A stretch of 64,000 bases of DNA from Akkermansiaceae bacterium (GTDB lineage: Bacteria > Verrucomicrobiota > Verrucomicrobiia > Verrucomicrobiales > Akkermansiaceae). The DNA lies in NCBI GenBank assembly GCA_905182405.1, contig CAJJBQ010000002.1, positions 744,001 through 808,000 on the forward strand. Reading direction: 5' to 3'. The notes beneath the pieces were generated by a model. The model did no database searches. It was not told the DNA's origin and worked only from the letters and a program-made list of their open reading frames with translations. The position numbers and the translations under genes were made by a program. This document shows positions 9,149 to 18,146 of this stretch, piece by piece (within the stretch, counting starts at the first letter, position 1; every line of letters starts with the position of its first letter).

Positions 9149-10237
9149 ATGGAAAATAACCTTCTCAAGGAGCTACAAGAAACCCTCACTGAACGCATCA
9201 TGGTCCTGGATGGAGCCATGGGAACCACTATTCGTGGATACGAGCTGACTGAAGAGCATGCCCGGGGCGATCGCTTTAAGGAGAACCACGAAGATCTTCT
9301 CAACAACGGCGACATCCTCTCGCTCACCCGCCCTGATGTCATCGCTGACATCCACAAGCGCTTCTACGAAGCAGGTTCCGACATCTGTGAGACCAACACC
9401 TTTTCCGGAACCGTCCTTGCGCAGTCTGAATTTTTCGTGGAAGACCCAAGGAAAACAGGAGGGATTAAATCGCCCGAGTTTTTCCAGAAAAGAGTCATCG
9501 AGAGTCAATTCCTCAAGGATCTCACATGGGAACTCAATGTTGAGTCAGTCAAGCTCGCCAAAGAACAAGCCGATCGGGTCGCGCAAAACGATGGCCGCAA
9601 GCGCTACGTTGCCGGAGCGATCGGACCCATGACGGTCTCTCTTACTAACGTCGTCGATGCAGATGACACCGCCTTTCGCCCCGTGACTTTCGAGCAAGTA
9701 AAGGACGCCTACCGACACCAAATCGATGCGCTCCTTTCTGCCGATTGCGACATCCTGATGGTTGAAACCATTTTCGATTCTCTCAATGCCAAGGCCGCCC
9801 TCGTCGCGATCAAAGAAAGCGGCACCGATGCCCCTGTCATCATTTCCGCCGCTGTCGGCCGTGGTGGAGAGACCATGATCTCCGCTCAAAAAGTGGAAGC
9901 CCTTTGGAACACCTTCGCCCATGTCAATCCTCTCGCGATTGGCTTAAACTGCTCGCTCGGCCCCGACCTCATGGAGCCCTTTTTGCGTGATCTTGGAAAC
10001 GCCGCGACCACCAATGTCTCCTGCTACCCAAACGCCGGCTTGCCCAACCCTCTCGCTCCCACTGGTTTTGATTTAGAGCCCAGTCACATGCACGACTACA
10101 TCGCAGGCTTCGCCGAAGAAGGCCTCCTCAACCTCGCCGGTGGCTGTTGCGGCAACGCCCCCGAGCACATCGCAGCTATTGCAAAGTCCGTCGAAGGAAA
10201 AGCACCTCGCGTCGTCCCCATCCTCGCTAACGTTTAG
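9149..10237 (+). CDS. metH: Methionine synthase, homocysteine-binding part
   Basis: A 362-residue protein equal to the N-terminal (homocysteine S-methyltransferase) module of cobalamin-dependent methionine synthase. It activates homocysteine on zinc; the ligands are visible as Cys268 in GLNCSLGP and Cys333-Cys334 in GGCCGN. The start of the module, [11 protein letters not shown], is close to the N-terminus. I choose ATG 9149 ([13 protein letters not shown]) over the upstream 9098, which would add a non-conserved segment. The frame ends cleanly at TAG 10235-10237 in what is normally the linker to the folate domain. The remaining modules follow as a separate gene 89 bases downstream, so the enzyme is split. 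No pterin- or cobalamin-binding sequence is present here. Confidence 0.9.
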   Translation: MENNLLKELQETLTERIMVLDGAMGTTIRGYELTEEHARGDRFKENHEDLLNNGDILSLTRPDVIADIHKRFYEAGSDICETNTFSGTVLAQSEFFVEDPRKTGGIKSPEFFQKRVIESQFLKDLTWELNVESVKLAKEQADRVAQNDGRKRYVAGAIGPMTVSLTNVVDADDTAFRPVTFEQVKDAYRHQIDALLSADCDILMVETIFDSLNAKAALVAIKESGTDAPVIISAAVGRGGETMISAQKVEALWNTFAHVNPLAIGLNCSLGPDLMEPFLRDLGNAATTNVSCYPNAGLPNPLAPTGFDLEPSHMHDYIAGFAEEGLLNLAGGCCGNAPEHIAAIAKSVEGKAPRVVPILANV

Positions 10238-10326
10238 ATCCACGGAGCTTGGACTTCCTTCTAAACCCATCGCAAAAGAAGCAAAGTTCAGACTTCAGAT
10301 CTCACTGTTCAAATCCCAGTTTTCAA

Positions 10327-13110
10327 ATGCCCCCCATCCCTCGCCTCCTCCGCCTATCCGGCACCGAAGTTTACAATCACACTCCGGATAAAAATTTCCT
10401 CATGATCGGGGAACGGACCAATGTCGCCGGCTCTCCTCGCTTTCGTAAACTCATCAAAGAAGGCAAGCTCGAAGACGCGCTCGAGGTCGCCCGCCAGCAA
10501 GTGATCAACGGAGCCAACGTGATCGATATTTGCTTCGATGACGGTCTCATCGATGGTAAGGCCATGATGTCACGCTTCCTCGACCTCATCCAGGCCGAGC
10601 CCGACATTCAAGCAGTCCCCATCATGGTCGATTCCTCCAAATGGGAGATCATTGAAGAGGGACTCAAGCACCTCCAAGGCAAGGGTATCGTCAACTCAAT
10701 CTCCCTCAAGGAGGGCGAAGAAGCTTTCAAGAAAAATGCCAGCCACATCCGTAATTACGGTGCCGCTGCTGTCGTGATGGCCTTTGATGAAAATGGTCAG
10801 GCTGCCACCTACAAAGAAAAGATCCGCATCTGCAAACGCGCATACGACATCCTTGTCGACGAAGTCGGCTTCCCGCCCGAGGACATCATTTTTGACCCCA
10901 ACATTCTCACCGTTGCCACCGGTATCGAAGAGCATAATAACTATGCTCTCGATTTCATCAACGCTACCCGTTGGATCAAAGAGAATCTCCCCTTCGCCAA
11001 GGTCTCCGGCGGCGTCTCCAACATCTCCTTCTCGTTCCGCGGAAATAACGCCGTCCGCGAAGCAATGCACTCAGCCTTCCTCTACCATGCCACCCAAGCC
11101 GGCATGGACATGGGCATCGTCAACGCCGGTATGCTCGAGGTCTACGACCAAATCCCAAAAAACCTCCTCACCGCTGTCGAAGACGTCCTGCTCAATAAAG
11201 ACGACGGCGCCACCGAACGCCTCCTCGATCTCGCCGAGTCATACAAAGGTCAGGGCGCCAAGAAACTCGCTGAAGATCTCACGTGGCGCGAAACCACCGT
11301 CGAAAAAAGACTCGAGCACTCCCTCCTCAAAGGAATCGATAAGTTCATCGTCGAGGACACCACCGAAGCTCTCGAAAATTACAAGAAGCCACTCAGCGTC
11401 ATCGAAGGTCCACTCATGGATGGCATGGGCATTGTGGGCGATCTATTCGGAGCCGGTAAAATGTTCCTCCCGCAGGTTGTCAAGTCCGCCCGCGTGATGA
11501 AAAAATCAGTCGCCTATCTTGAACCCTTTATGGAGAAGGAACGTGAGATTCGCATCATCAAGCTCACCAAGGAACTCCAGGAAGAACGCTCCGATCTCTC
11601 AGAAAAGAACGCCCGTCGCGAGGCCGAAAAAGCCAACTCCAACGGCAAAATCATCATGGCCACCGTCAAGGGTGACGTGCATGATATTGGTAAAAATATT
11701 GTCGGCGTTGTCCTCGCCTGCAACGGTTTCGATGTTGTCGATATGGGCGTCATGGTTGCCTGCGATAAAATCCTTGAAACCTTCGAAAAAGAGAACGCCG
11801 ACGTCATAGGCCTCTCAGGCCTTATCACTCCGTCCCTCGACGAAATGATCACCGTCGCCAAGCAGGCCGAAAAGGCCGGCCTTGGCGCCAAGCAGGTTCC
11901 CATCCTCATCGGCGGAGCCACCACCAGCGCCGCCCACACCGCGATTAAAATCGCCGAGCACTACTCCGGCCCACTCGTTCACGTTCTTGACGCCTCCCGC
12001 TCCGTCCCCGTTACCACCTCCCTTCTCTCGCTGGAAAACCGTGACGCATTCATCGCCGAGAACGAAATCAAGCATCAAAAGGCCCGCGAAAAATTTTCCA
12101 GTGCTCCCAAGAAGGAAACCATTTCCATCAAAGAAGCCCGCGCTAAAGCGCCGCAGATCGACTGGTCCGACTACCGTCCGCCCGTCCCCGAGTTCACCGG
12201 CACGCGAATCATTAAAAACCAGTCCCTCCGAGAACTCGCAAACTACATCGACTGGACCCCCTTCTTCCACACTTGGGAACTCCGTGGAATTTGGAATGAG
12301 GAAACCCAAACTCTCAAAACCAAAAACGTCGAAGGAGCCAAAATCGCGTTAGAACTTTACCATGACGCCCAAGATCTCCTTGAAAAAATCATCGCCGAGA
12401 AGAGGTTCACCGCCACCGGAATATACGGCTTTTTCCCAGCGCATCGTGATGGCGACGACATCGTCGTGGCGGCTACCTCTGGTCGCGTAGCCAAAACAAG
12501 CTCTCGGTCACAATCAAAAGTCGTCTTTCATACCCTGCGCCAGCAACAGAAAAAAACCACTGGCAAACCCAACTTCGCCCTCAGTGATTACGTTGCCGAA
12601 AAAAACGACCACCTCGGTAGCTTCGTCGTCGGCATCCACGGTGCCGATGAATGGGCAGCCGAACTTCGTAAAACTCACGATGTTGACGAAGCGATCATGG
12701 TTCAGGCCATCGCCGACCGTCTCGCCGAAGCCTTCGCCGAACTCCTCCACCACCGCGCCCGGATTTCATGGGGCATCGAGCGCCCCAGCCAGTTCACCAA
12801 GACCGAACTCATCCACGAAAAATACCAAGGCATCCGGCCTGCTCCAGGCTACCCATCCCAGCCGGACCACACCGAAAAACCGGCCCTTTTTGAACTCCTC
12901 AATGCGCAAGAGGAAATCGGAGTCGAACTCACCGAGTCCTGCGCCATGCATCCGGGCTCCGCCGTCTGCGGCCTCTATTTCTCGCACCCCGAGTCACACT
13001 ACTTCATGATCAGCGAACTTCAGAAAGATCAGATCGAAGACTACGCCAAGCGCAAAGGCATCTCCATCGACGAAGCCGAAAAATGGCTCGGCCCATGGCT
13101 CGGCTACTGA
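10327..13110 (+). CDS. metH: Methionine synthase, folate/cobalamin/reactivation part
   Basis: A 927-residue protein carrying the last three modules of MetH. The methyltetrahydrofolate domain comes first ([13 protein letters not shown] near the start, then [11 protein letters not shown]). The helical cap and Rossmann cobalamin domain follow, with the DxHxxG motif as D450-V-H452-D-I-G455, His452 being the lower axial ligand. The S-adenosylmethionine reactivation domain ends the protein, with RPAPGYP (about 836-842). ATG 10327 begins [12 protein letters not shown]; the longer TTG-initiated frame from 10249 adds a poorly conserved leader and is less likely. Together with the upstream gene (362+927 residues) this gives a full-length enzyme of the usual size. 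It converges on the next gene with a 7-base overlap at the 3' ends. Confidence 0.93.
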   Translation: MPPIPRLLRLSGTEVYNHTPDKNFLMIGERTNVAGSPRFRKLIKEGKLEDALEVARQQVINGANVIDICFDDGLIDGKAMMSRFLDLIQAEPDIQAVPIMVDSSKWEIIEEGLKHLQGKGIVNSISLKEGEEAFKKNASHIRNYGAAAVVMAFDENGQAATYKEKIRICKRAYDILVDEVGFPPEDIIFDPNILTVATGIEEHNNYALDFINATRWIKENLPFAKVSGGVSNISFSFRGNNAVREAMHSAFLYHATQAGMDMGIVNAGMLEVYDQIPKNLLTAVEDVLLNKDDGATERLLDLAESYKGQGAKKLAEDLTWRETTVEKRLEHSLLKGIDKFIVEDTTEALENYKKPLSVIEGPLMDGMGIVGDLFGAGKMFLPQVVKSARVMKKSVAYLEPFMEKEREIRIIKLTKELQEERSDLSEKNARREAEKANSNGKIIMATVKGDVHDIGKNIVGVVLACNGFDVVDMGVMVACDKILETFEKENADVIGLSGLITPSLDEMITVAKQAEKAGLGAKQVPILIGGATTSAAHTAIKIAEHYSGPLVHVLDASRSVPVTTSLLSLENRDAFIAENEIKHQKAREKFSSAPKKETISIKEARAKAPQIDWSDYRPPVPEFTGTRIIKNQSLRELANYIDWTPFFHTWELRGIWNEETQTLKTKNVEGAKIALELYHDAQDLLEKIIAEKRFTATGIYGFFPAHRDGDDIVVAATSGRVAKTSSRSQSKVVFHTLRQQQKKTTGKPNFALSDYVAEKNDHLGSFVVGIHGADEWAAELRKTHDVDEAIMVQAIADRLAEAFAELLHHRARISWGIERPSQFTKTELIHEKYQGIRPAPGYPSQPDHTEKPALFELLNAQEEIGVELTESCAMHPGSAVCGLYFSHPESHYFMISELQKDQIEDYAKRKGISIDEAEKWLGPWLGY

Positions 13111-14345
13111 TTCCCCTTGATTTTCCAAAGGGTCGTCTCCGAGCGCACGATCATCCCCTTATCAAAGATAATCGGAGTTGCGAAAACCGGCTCCCCAAAG
13201 TCGTTCTCGGCAATCTGCTTCGCCCCCTTGGTTGAAACCTCATGCACATAGCCAATTCCTTCTTCCGTGAAGGAATAAAAGTGATCGCCAACCAGCATCG
13301 GCGAGGCTGAAAAGTTGCGCTTCAACGACTCTACCCAGAGTCGTTCACCATCCTTCTTGTCGATCGCACTTAGCTTCCCTGAATCTGTAATGAGATAAAT
13401 GGTATCCTTCTTGATCACAAAAGAAGGTGTCGCAGGAATATCCCTTTTCGACTCCCATTTCACGTGAGTCTTCGTCACGTCACCGGCCGCATCCTCCAGC
13501 TTAATTGCCATCAATCTCGGCTTCATAAATCCGGTCGCAAGATAAACCACCCCTTCATCGAGCACCGGAGTCGGAACGATCGACCAACCCACCCCACAAT
13601 CCACCGACCAAACCAGCTCACCAGTCTTCGGCCGATAAGCCCCCACATGCTCACTTCCTTGACTCACCACCAAGGACTCCCCGTTCATCTCTACTACCAG
13701 AGGCGTTCCAAAGGAAAACTTCTGTTTCGTATCCACCCCGCGATCCTTCTGCCAAATCTTCTTCCCCGTCGCCGCATCCAGCCCGCGCACCAGGGCATCA
13801 TCTTTCCCATCCGCGCTGAAAACCAACACCCCTTCGCAAAGCACCATACTCCCCCCATTTCCATGCACCGCGGGATAGCTCTCATGAAAGCGCCACTTCA
13901 CCTTGCCATCCTTCAAGCTCAGGGCTGCCGTCCCCATATGTCCAAAATGCACATAGACTATCGCGTCCGCGATCAGCGCCGAAGGACTCGCGAGACTATT
14001 CTTCCGGTGCCGCATCCCCGCGTCTTTCTCACTAGGATCAAAAACCTTTTCATTCCACACAATCTTCCCTGTCTTCGCATCCACCGCGACGACTCGCAGT
14101 TCCACCTTCTCTTCCCCCACCGCTGTCGTCACGACAATCAGCCCATCACTCATCACCGGCGATGACCACCCCTTCCCTGGAATCTTGCTCTTCCACGCCA
14201 AGTCGTTTTTAAAATCGATTTTAACCGGAACAAATTGAGCATTCACCACCCCCTGCAATTCTCCCCCACGGATCTCCGTCCACTCCACCGCCATCGCACC
14301 AACAGACAAACTCAAGATTCCACCAACAATAATTCCCTTACTCAT
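13104..14345 (-). CDS. Secreted PQQ-like beta-propeller protein
   Basis: A 413-residue exported protein with a signal peptide ([22 protein letters not shown]) and repeated blade motifs of the quinoprotein/BamB type: [40 protein letters not shown] and [13 protein letters not shown]. Such proteins fold as a WD-like propeller. In Planctomycetes and Verrucomicrobia many have no proven quinone cofactor. There is no cytochrome domain, and I see no BamB lipobox, so substrate and partner are unknown. It is transcribed towards metH and overlaps its end by 7 bases. The start is the ATG that gives the signal peptide. Confidence 0.8.
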   Translation of the reverse strand: MSKGIIVGGILSLSVGAMAVEWTEIRGGELQGVVNAQFVPVKIDFKNDLAWKSKIPGKGWSSPVMSDGLIVVTTAVGEEKVELRVVAVDAKTGKIVWNEKVFDPSEKDAGMRHRKNSLASPSALIADAIVYVHFGHMGTAALSLKDGKVKWRFHESYPAVHGNGGSMVLCEGVLVFSADGKDDALVRGLDAATGKKIWQKDRGVDTKQKFSFGTPLVVEMNGESLVVSQGSEHVGAYRPKTGELVWSVDCGVGWSIVPTPVLDEGVVYLATGFMKPRLMAIKLEDAAGDVTKTHVKWESKRDIPATPSFVIKKDTIYLITDSGKLSAIDKKDGERLWVESLKRNFSASPMLVGDHFYSFTEEGIGYVHEVSTKGAKQIAENDFGEPVFATPIIFDKGMIVRSETTLWKIKGNQ

Positions 14346-14687
14346 AAGATTCTCCTACGAAATCAGGAAAGCCATTCCTTTCAAGCATCTCTGATCGTGA
14401 TCTCCTCATCCGTCGTTGAAAGGCGTCTCGAAAAGAGGCAGGCTTCCGTGCTGACAAACCACTTTACCAGCTCCCTCCATGATATCTCATGGCTCCTACT
14501 CCCACCTTCATCTGCCCCACTGCGAACCACTCTTGATAAAGTCAAAGTCGCCCTTAGACGGGACATTTGGAACAGCATTCTTACTGGACTCGGAAGCTCC
14601 CAACTCCAAGTCTACCGCCGACAAACAAATTCTTGGCAGATCTTCCTCAAACTAGGCCGCGACATCCCTGCAGTCTTCTGTCCAATC
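14346..14687. other. Divergent intergenic region
   Basis: About 340 bases between the quinoprotein-like gene (minus) and the secreted protein gene (plus). The plus-strand frame is open throughout, but the translation before ATG 14688 is not protein-like, so I treat it as promoter space for both genes. I see no clear hairpin or riboswitch. Confidence 0.5.
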
Positions 14688-15440
14688 ATGAAATATTTCC
14701 TCCCTCTTTTCCTACTCAGCGCACTCGTCCTTCCAAGCATCGCTGAATTACCCGTCCTCAATCAATACGTCCTGGCAGCGGTCAAGAGCATGCCCTCCGG
14801 CGGCGGATACGAGGCCTCCCAAAAAGCAGTCGATCGCCTTGCCGCAAATGTCTCCTACCAAGACGGCACTATTCATCAAAATCTCAAATCCTCAAAAGCC
14901 TCCTTTTGCTCTGGCGCGACCTACATTGTCTTCCTCCGGACCATTGAAAAACTGCGGGCAAATAACCTCCTCACCCTCTCCGGGAAACAACTCCAACGCT
15001 ACGCCAAAATCGGAGTGCAAGACGGCGAGGATCTCTTCGGTCGCTGGAATGCCAACGGCCCCGGCACAGCCAAACTCTTCACCGAACTCGGCTGCGGCGT
15101 TAATTTCACTTCCTTCGCCCACGCAAACCCCGGCGACTTCATGAAAATTTGGTGGACCGATGCCATTGGAAAACACGAGCGCGGACACCTCGTCGTCTAT
15201 CTAAGTCACACCAAAAAGAGCGTCAAATTTTGGTCCTCCAATCAACCCTCCGGCTACGGCTCAAAAACAGTCTCTCGCTCCCGCATCAAACATGCTCTCT
15301 TCAGCCGCCTCACCCGACACGACCGCCTCGCAAAAGCCTCCGGCCTCTCGAAGAAGAACCAATTGCTCGCCGACATGCTACGCAAGGACTTCACATGGAC
15401 CCAAGTCGTTAAAGCCTGCAGAGTCCGCCAAACTCCATAA
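14688..15440 (+). CDS. Secreted protein, possible papain-fold/NlpC-like peptidase
   Basis: A 250-residue exported protein. ATG 14688 starts a clear signal peptide (MKYFLPLFLLSALVLPSIAE). I do not recognise the family by name. The mature part carries a cysteine at the start of a helix (Cys74 in SFCSGATY), a histidine on a beta-strand (His167 in RGHLVVYL) and a polar residue on the next strand (Asn185 in FWSSNQPSGYG). This Cys-His-Asn order is that of NlpC/P60 and CHAP cell-wall peptidases and amidases, so I infer a cysteine hydrolase acting in the envelope. The two stretches are otherwise divergent and the call may be wrong. The gene is followed 90 bases later by the RNA methyltransferase gene. 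Confidence 0.6.
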   Translation: MKYFLPLFLLSALVLPSIAELPVLNQYVLAAVKSMPSGGGYEASQKAVDRLAANVSYQDGTIHQNLKSSKASFCSGATYIVFLRTIEKLRANNLLTLSGKQLQRYAKIGVQDGEDLFGRWNANGPGTAKLFTELGCGVNFTSFAHANPGDFMKIWWTDAIGKHERGHLVVYLSHTKKSVKFWSSNQPSGYGSKTVSRSRIKHALFSRLTRHDRLAKASGLSKKNQLLADMLRKDFTWTQVVKACRVRQTP

Positions 15441-15530
15441 TCCAAACTTCCGCAACCTCCCGCTTAAGCAGTTTCTTTCGTTCTTCGACGCACCGAATGG
15501 GTGCACCCTTTTACGCGCTTAATTCTTCCC

Positions 15531-16205
15531 ATGAATTGGAAACCCCTCCTCGCTGCCCGCGAAACCGACACCCACTTCGTCATCGAAGGACGCCACGCCG
15601 TCGAACGCCTCCTCGACTCTTCCTATGAAGTCGAAAAAGTCATCGAGATCGGCGTCGATCTTTCTCGCGAAGAAGCCTCACAACTACTCGGCTTTAAATT
15701 CCATCGAAGCCACCTCGCCATCGCCAAAAAACTTGATCTGCAGCCCCCACTCTCAGTTTTCGAAGAAGGCCCCGTAGTCATCCTCCCGGAAATTGCGGAC
15801 CCGGGAAACTTAGGCACTATCATCCGAAACACCGCAGCGCTAGGAGGCGCGGGTCTCCTTCTTGGAAAAGGCACCTCACCCTTCAACGCCAAAGCGGTCA
15901 GAGCCTCTGCCGGTGCTCTCTTCCGCCTACCCATCCGAAAAAGCCCCGACTTGATCGCGGACCTCCACGAACTCGCGGAATCCCGCACCGTCATCGGCAC
16001 CTACCTCGGCTCCGATGCACTCCCCTTCGATCAACTCCCCCGCATCGACCGACCGGTAGCGCTCATTCTGGGCCCCGAGGATTTTGGAATTTCTCAAGAA
16101 GTTCGGGATCTCTGTCATCACCTCAGCTATATTCCCATGGCTCGAAACATTGATTCGCTCAACGTCGCCTCTTCCTCGGCAATTTTTCTGCAAGCACTTC
16201 GCTGA
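15531..16205 (+). CDS. TrmH-family (SpoU) RNA 2'-O-methyltransferase
   Basis: A 224-residue SPOUT-fold methyltransferase. The three family motifs are present: NLGTIIRNTAALGG (motif 1, with the catalytic Asn/Arg), LILGPEDFGIS (motif 2) and IPMARNIDSLNVASSSAIFL (motif 3), which form the knotted S-adenosylmethionine site. A short N-terminal substrate-binding part (VIEGRHAVERLL) precedes it. The likely reaction is ribose methylation of tRNA or rRNA; the exact target cannot be told. I prefer ATG 15531 (MNWKPLL) to an upstream GTG at 15501. Nothing is unusual apart from the compact size. Confidence 0.85.
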   Translation: MNWKPLLAARETDTHFVIEGRHAVERLLDSSYEVEKVIEIGVDLSREEASQLLGFKFHRSHLAIAKKLDLQPPLSVFEEGPVVILPEIADPGNLGTIIRNTAALGGAGLLLGKGTSPFNAKAVRASAGALFRLPIRKSPDLIADLHELAESRTVIGTYLGSDALPFDQLPRIDRPVALILGPEDFGISQEVRDLCHHLSYIPMARNIDSLNVASSSAIFLQALR

Positions 16206-16547
16206 GATAATCGCATAATAAGGAGCAAATTCCACTCGTCCCTCAACCTATTTTCATTCAACCCTGATAATTATCTCCGAACTCTTCCGAAGCGAAAAAA
16301 CCGAAGGATTTTTTTAGTTCTTAACCTTAAAAGGGGCCAGTCCCAGCAATACAAGACCGAATCAGATCGCGACAATGACATCAAATCCGTTGGCAAAAAT
16401 TACGGTGACAACACCGAGGACCTCACTGCCTAAAAATCACCAATTCTCAAATTGCTCCGCCCGGTTCTCAGCGGTGGAGCTTTTTTGTCCCTTAATCCGA
16501 CCTTCCCCTCTTGCCTCCTTCAGCTGATACGCTATTTTGTGCGCGTT
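16206..16547. other. Intergenic region with terminator and possible small ORF
   Basis: About 340 bases with no recognised gene. A frame without ATG/GTG/TTG runs through 16340-16432 and reads like an acidic peptide tail ending at a TAA; it is too short and startless to call. It is followed by an intrinsic terminator at 16454-16486, so something here is probably transcribed on the plus strand. Confidence 0.45.
16454..16486 (+). terminator. Intrinsic terminator
   Basis: GCTCCGCC (16454-16461) pairs with GGTGGAGC (16473-16480), an 8-bp stem with one G-U pair and an 11-base loop, followed directly by six T residues. It ends a transcript from the plus strand before sodN. Confidence 0.8.
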
Positions 16548-16997
16548 ATGAAACCCTCACTACTACTACTTTGTGCCTTTGGCCTTCTTGCTCCCGCGAC
16601 GATCTCCGCTCACTGCCAAGTACCCTGCGGTATCTACGACGATAACAACGTCCTCGGAAAGATGCACACCGACTTCGTCACCATCGAAAAAGCATCCAAG
16701 CAGATCGTCGAACTTTCCAAAGATCCTGCCGCAAATGCGCACCAACTCACTCGTTGGATCATCAATAAGGAGGAGCACGCCCAGTCGATCCAGGAAACCG
16801 TCACCAACTACTTCCTCGCCCAACGCCTCAAGCCAGGTGAAGCAAAGACCGACAAGGACGCTTATCTTAAGAAGCTTACCACCTGCCATAAAGTCATCGT
16901 CGCCGCCATGAAGTGCAAACAGTCCACCGATGCCGAGGCCGTTGGAACCCTCCACGACGAACTCCACACCTTCATGGACCTTTTCAGCATGAAGTAA
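16548..16997 (+). CDS. sodN: Nickel superoxide dismutase
   Basis: A 149-residue protein that removes superoxide using nickel. The diagnostic nickel hook HCxxPCGxY is present as H22-C23-Q-V-P26-C27-G28-I-Y30; in the mature enzyme these become His1, Cys2 and Cys6. The rest is the expected four-helix bundle (VLGKMHTDFVTIEKAS, KEEHAQSIQETV). The preceding 21 residues form a good secretory signal peptide (MKPSLLLLCAFGLLAPATISA) whose Ala-x-Ala site lies exactly before His22. In actinobacterial Ni-SOD a dedicated peptidase (SodX) makes this cut; none is adjacent here, and ordinary signal peptidase I could do it. The enzyme is therefore probably periplasmic. ATG 16548 is chosen for the signal peptide. 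Confidence 0.95.
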   Translation: MKPSLLLLCAFGLLAPATISAHCQVPCGIYDDNNVLGKMHTDFVTIEKASKQIVELSKDPAANAHQLTRWIINKEEHAQSIQETVTNYFLAQRLKPGEAKTDKDAYLKKLTTCHKVIVAAMKCKQSTDAEAVGTLHDELHTFMDLFSMK

Positions 16998-17013
16998 ATC
17001 TCAGGAATCCACC

Positions 17014-17090
17014 GCCCCAAAGGGGCAAATTATTTAGCCCAAGGCACCTCGCAGCAGCTCACTGAGCGAAGACGGAATGCCCTGGGCTTT
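17014..17090. other. Two nested hairpins after sodN
   Basis: GCCCC-AAA-GGGGC (17014-17026) is followed by a long imperfect hairpin: AGCCCAAGGCA (17036-17046) pairs with TGCCCTGGGCT (17078-17088) at 10 of 11 positions, with an inner CTCGC/GCGAAG stem. Only three T residues follow, so this may be a weak terminator of sodN or a structured RNA. Function is inferred. Confidence 0.4.
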
Positions 17091-17251
17091 ATGCGTTTCC
17101 AATTTTCGGACACGTCTCACGTAGGAGCTAAAGAGGAAACCCCACAACAAAGCCCAGTTCACAGTGTGGCTGAAATGCCCTTGGGTGCTGCAGGTGAATA
17201 TCCCCACCCCAGCCACTCAACCTGCCCGTTTCCAATTCCCCCCTCCTTCCC

Positions 17252-17431
17252 ATGAACCTCCCACCCAACATCATCCCAGACCTCCAACGCGCCCACTCCC
17301 GCCGCTGGTTCATGAAAGACTGCGGCCTCAGCCTCGGCGCCATCGCCCTCGCATCCCTCGAAGCCCGCGCCAATCCCAAGATCGCCGGCTACCTCCTCGT
17401 CCACCGCAACCGAAAGCTCGCCTACTTCTAG
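17252..17431 (+). pseudogene. Truncated DUF1501 protein, Tat signal stub
   Basis: 59 residues resembling the N-terminus of DUF1501 sulfatase-like proteins, which are abundant in Planctomycetes and Verrucomicrobia. The twin-arginine signal is clear: SRRWFMKDCGLSLGAIALAS (about residues 16-35). The frame ends at TAG shortly after the signal; the approximately 400 residues of the usual protein are missing. The next frame downstream is an exonuclease, so an internal deletion probably removed most of this gene and also the start of its neighbour. Confidence 0.7.
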
Positions 17432-17546
17432 GACAACGACAAAACGATCCCCACCATTCGCCCCACGTCCCAAAATCTCTCATTGTCGAAATCACATTTG
17501 AAATGCCTGTGTTTGTATTTTCTCCACTTTTCCTTTTCTCTTACTC

Positions 17547-18146
17547 ATCACCATTTCCGAAACCAACTTCACCGCCATCGACTTTGAATCGGCGGGCACC
17601 GCCAAGGGACGAACCGACGCGCCCATTCAAATCGGATTAGGATCTTGGTCGGCCGAGTCCGACATCACGGACCCCTACGTGTCGTTTCTCCACTGCGATC
17701 AGGACGTCACTTGGACCGCCCAAAAGGTTCATGGCATCACCACCGATGACCTTGCTGACGCTCCATCCCTGCTTTCCCTCTGGCCTCTCTTAAAGAAGCG
17801 TCTCAGCGCAGGACCTGTCGTTGCTCATGGCCATGGCACTGAGAAACGATTTCTACGAACCTTCCCGGGACATCGTTTTGGTCCATGGATCGACACCCTT
17901 CAACTCGCCCGCGCAGCCTGGCCCGACCAACCCTCGCACTCATTGGGCGATCTCTGCCAAGCTCTGGGACTGAATGAATTCTCAAAGCACGCTCCGGGCC
18001 GCAACTGGCACGACGCGCTCTACGATGCACTTGCCTCTCTCGCTCTTCTCAAGCAACTTGTTGCTGAATTCGATCTCACAAATCGTCCTATCGATCTCCT
18101 TCTCACTCCTGACACCTCAACCTGGCACCGCCTCCGTCATTCATGA
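17547..18146 (+). CDS. DnaQ-like 3'-5' exonuclease, no standard start codon
   Basis: An exonuclease of the DEDD/RNase T fold. The DxE motif (AIDFESAG, about 17574-17597), a central VHGITTDDL, VAHGHGTEKRFL, and a final WHDALYDALASLALL with the Hx4D pair are all visible, so the catalytic core looks complete. The frame opens after a TGA at 17499-17501, but no ATG, GTG or TTG precedes the DxE motif; candidate starts are ATC 17547 or ATT 17553. A GTG at 17679 would cut off the first catalytic residues. Either a rare start is used or a deletion removed the original start. The stop overlaps aroB by 4 bases (ATGA). Confidence 0.7.
   Translation: MTISETNFTAIDFESAGTAKGRTDAPIQIGLGSWSAESDITDPYVSFLHCDQDVTWTAQKVHGITTDDLADAPSLLSLWPLLKKRLSAGPVVAHGHGTEKRFLRTFPGHRFGPWIDTLQLARAAWPDQPSHSLGDLCQALGLNEFSKHAPGRNWHDALYDALASLALLKQLVAEFDLTNRPIDLLLTPDTSTWHRLRHS

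Noticed and set aside
14235..14687. Upstream extension of the secreted peptidase-like gene
   Set aside because: The extension has no domain and would hide the signal peptide that starts at 14688.
16340..16490. tmRNA or other known structured RNA before sodN
   Set aside because: The acceptor-like ends and pseudoknots of tmRNA are missing; only a terminator hairpin is clear.
17164..17640. 158-codon proline/arginine-rich frame
   Set aside because: It is an out-of-frame reading across the DUF1501 stub and the exonuclease.
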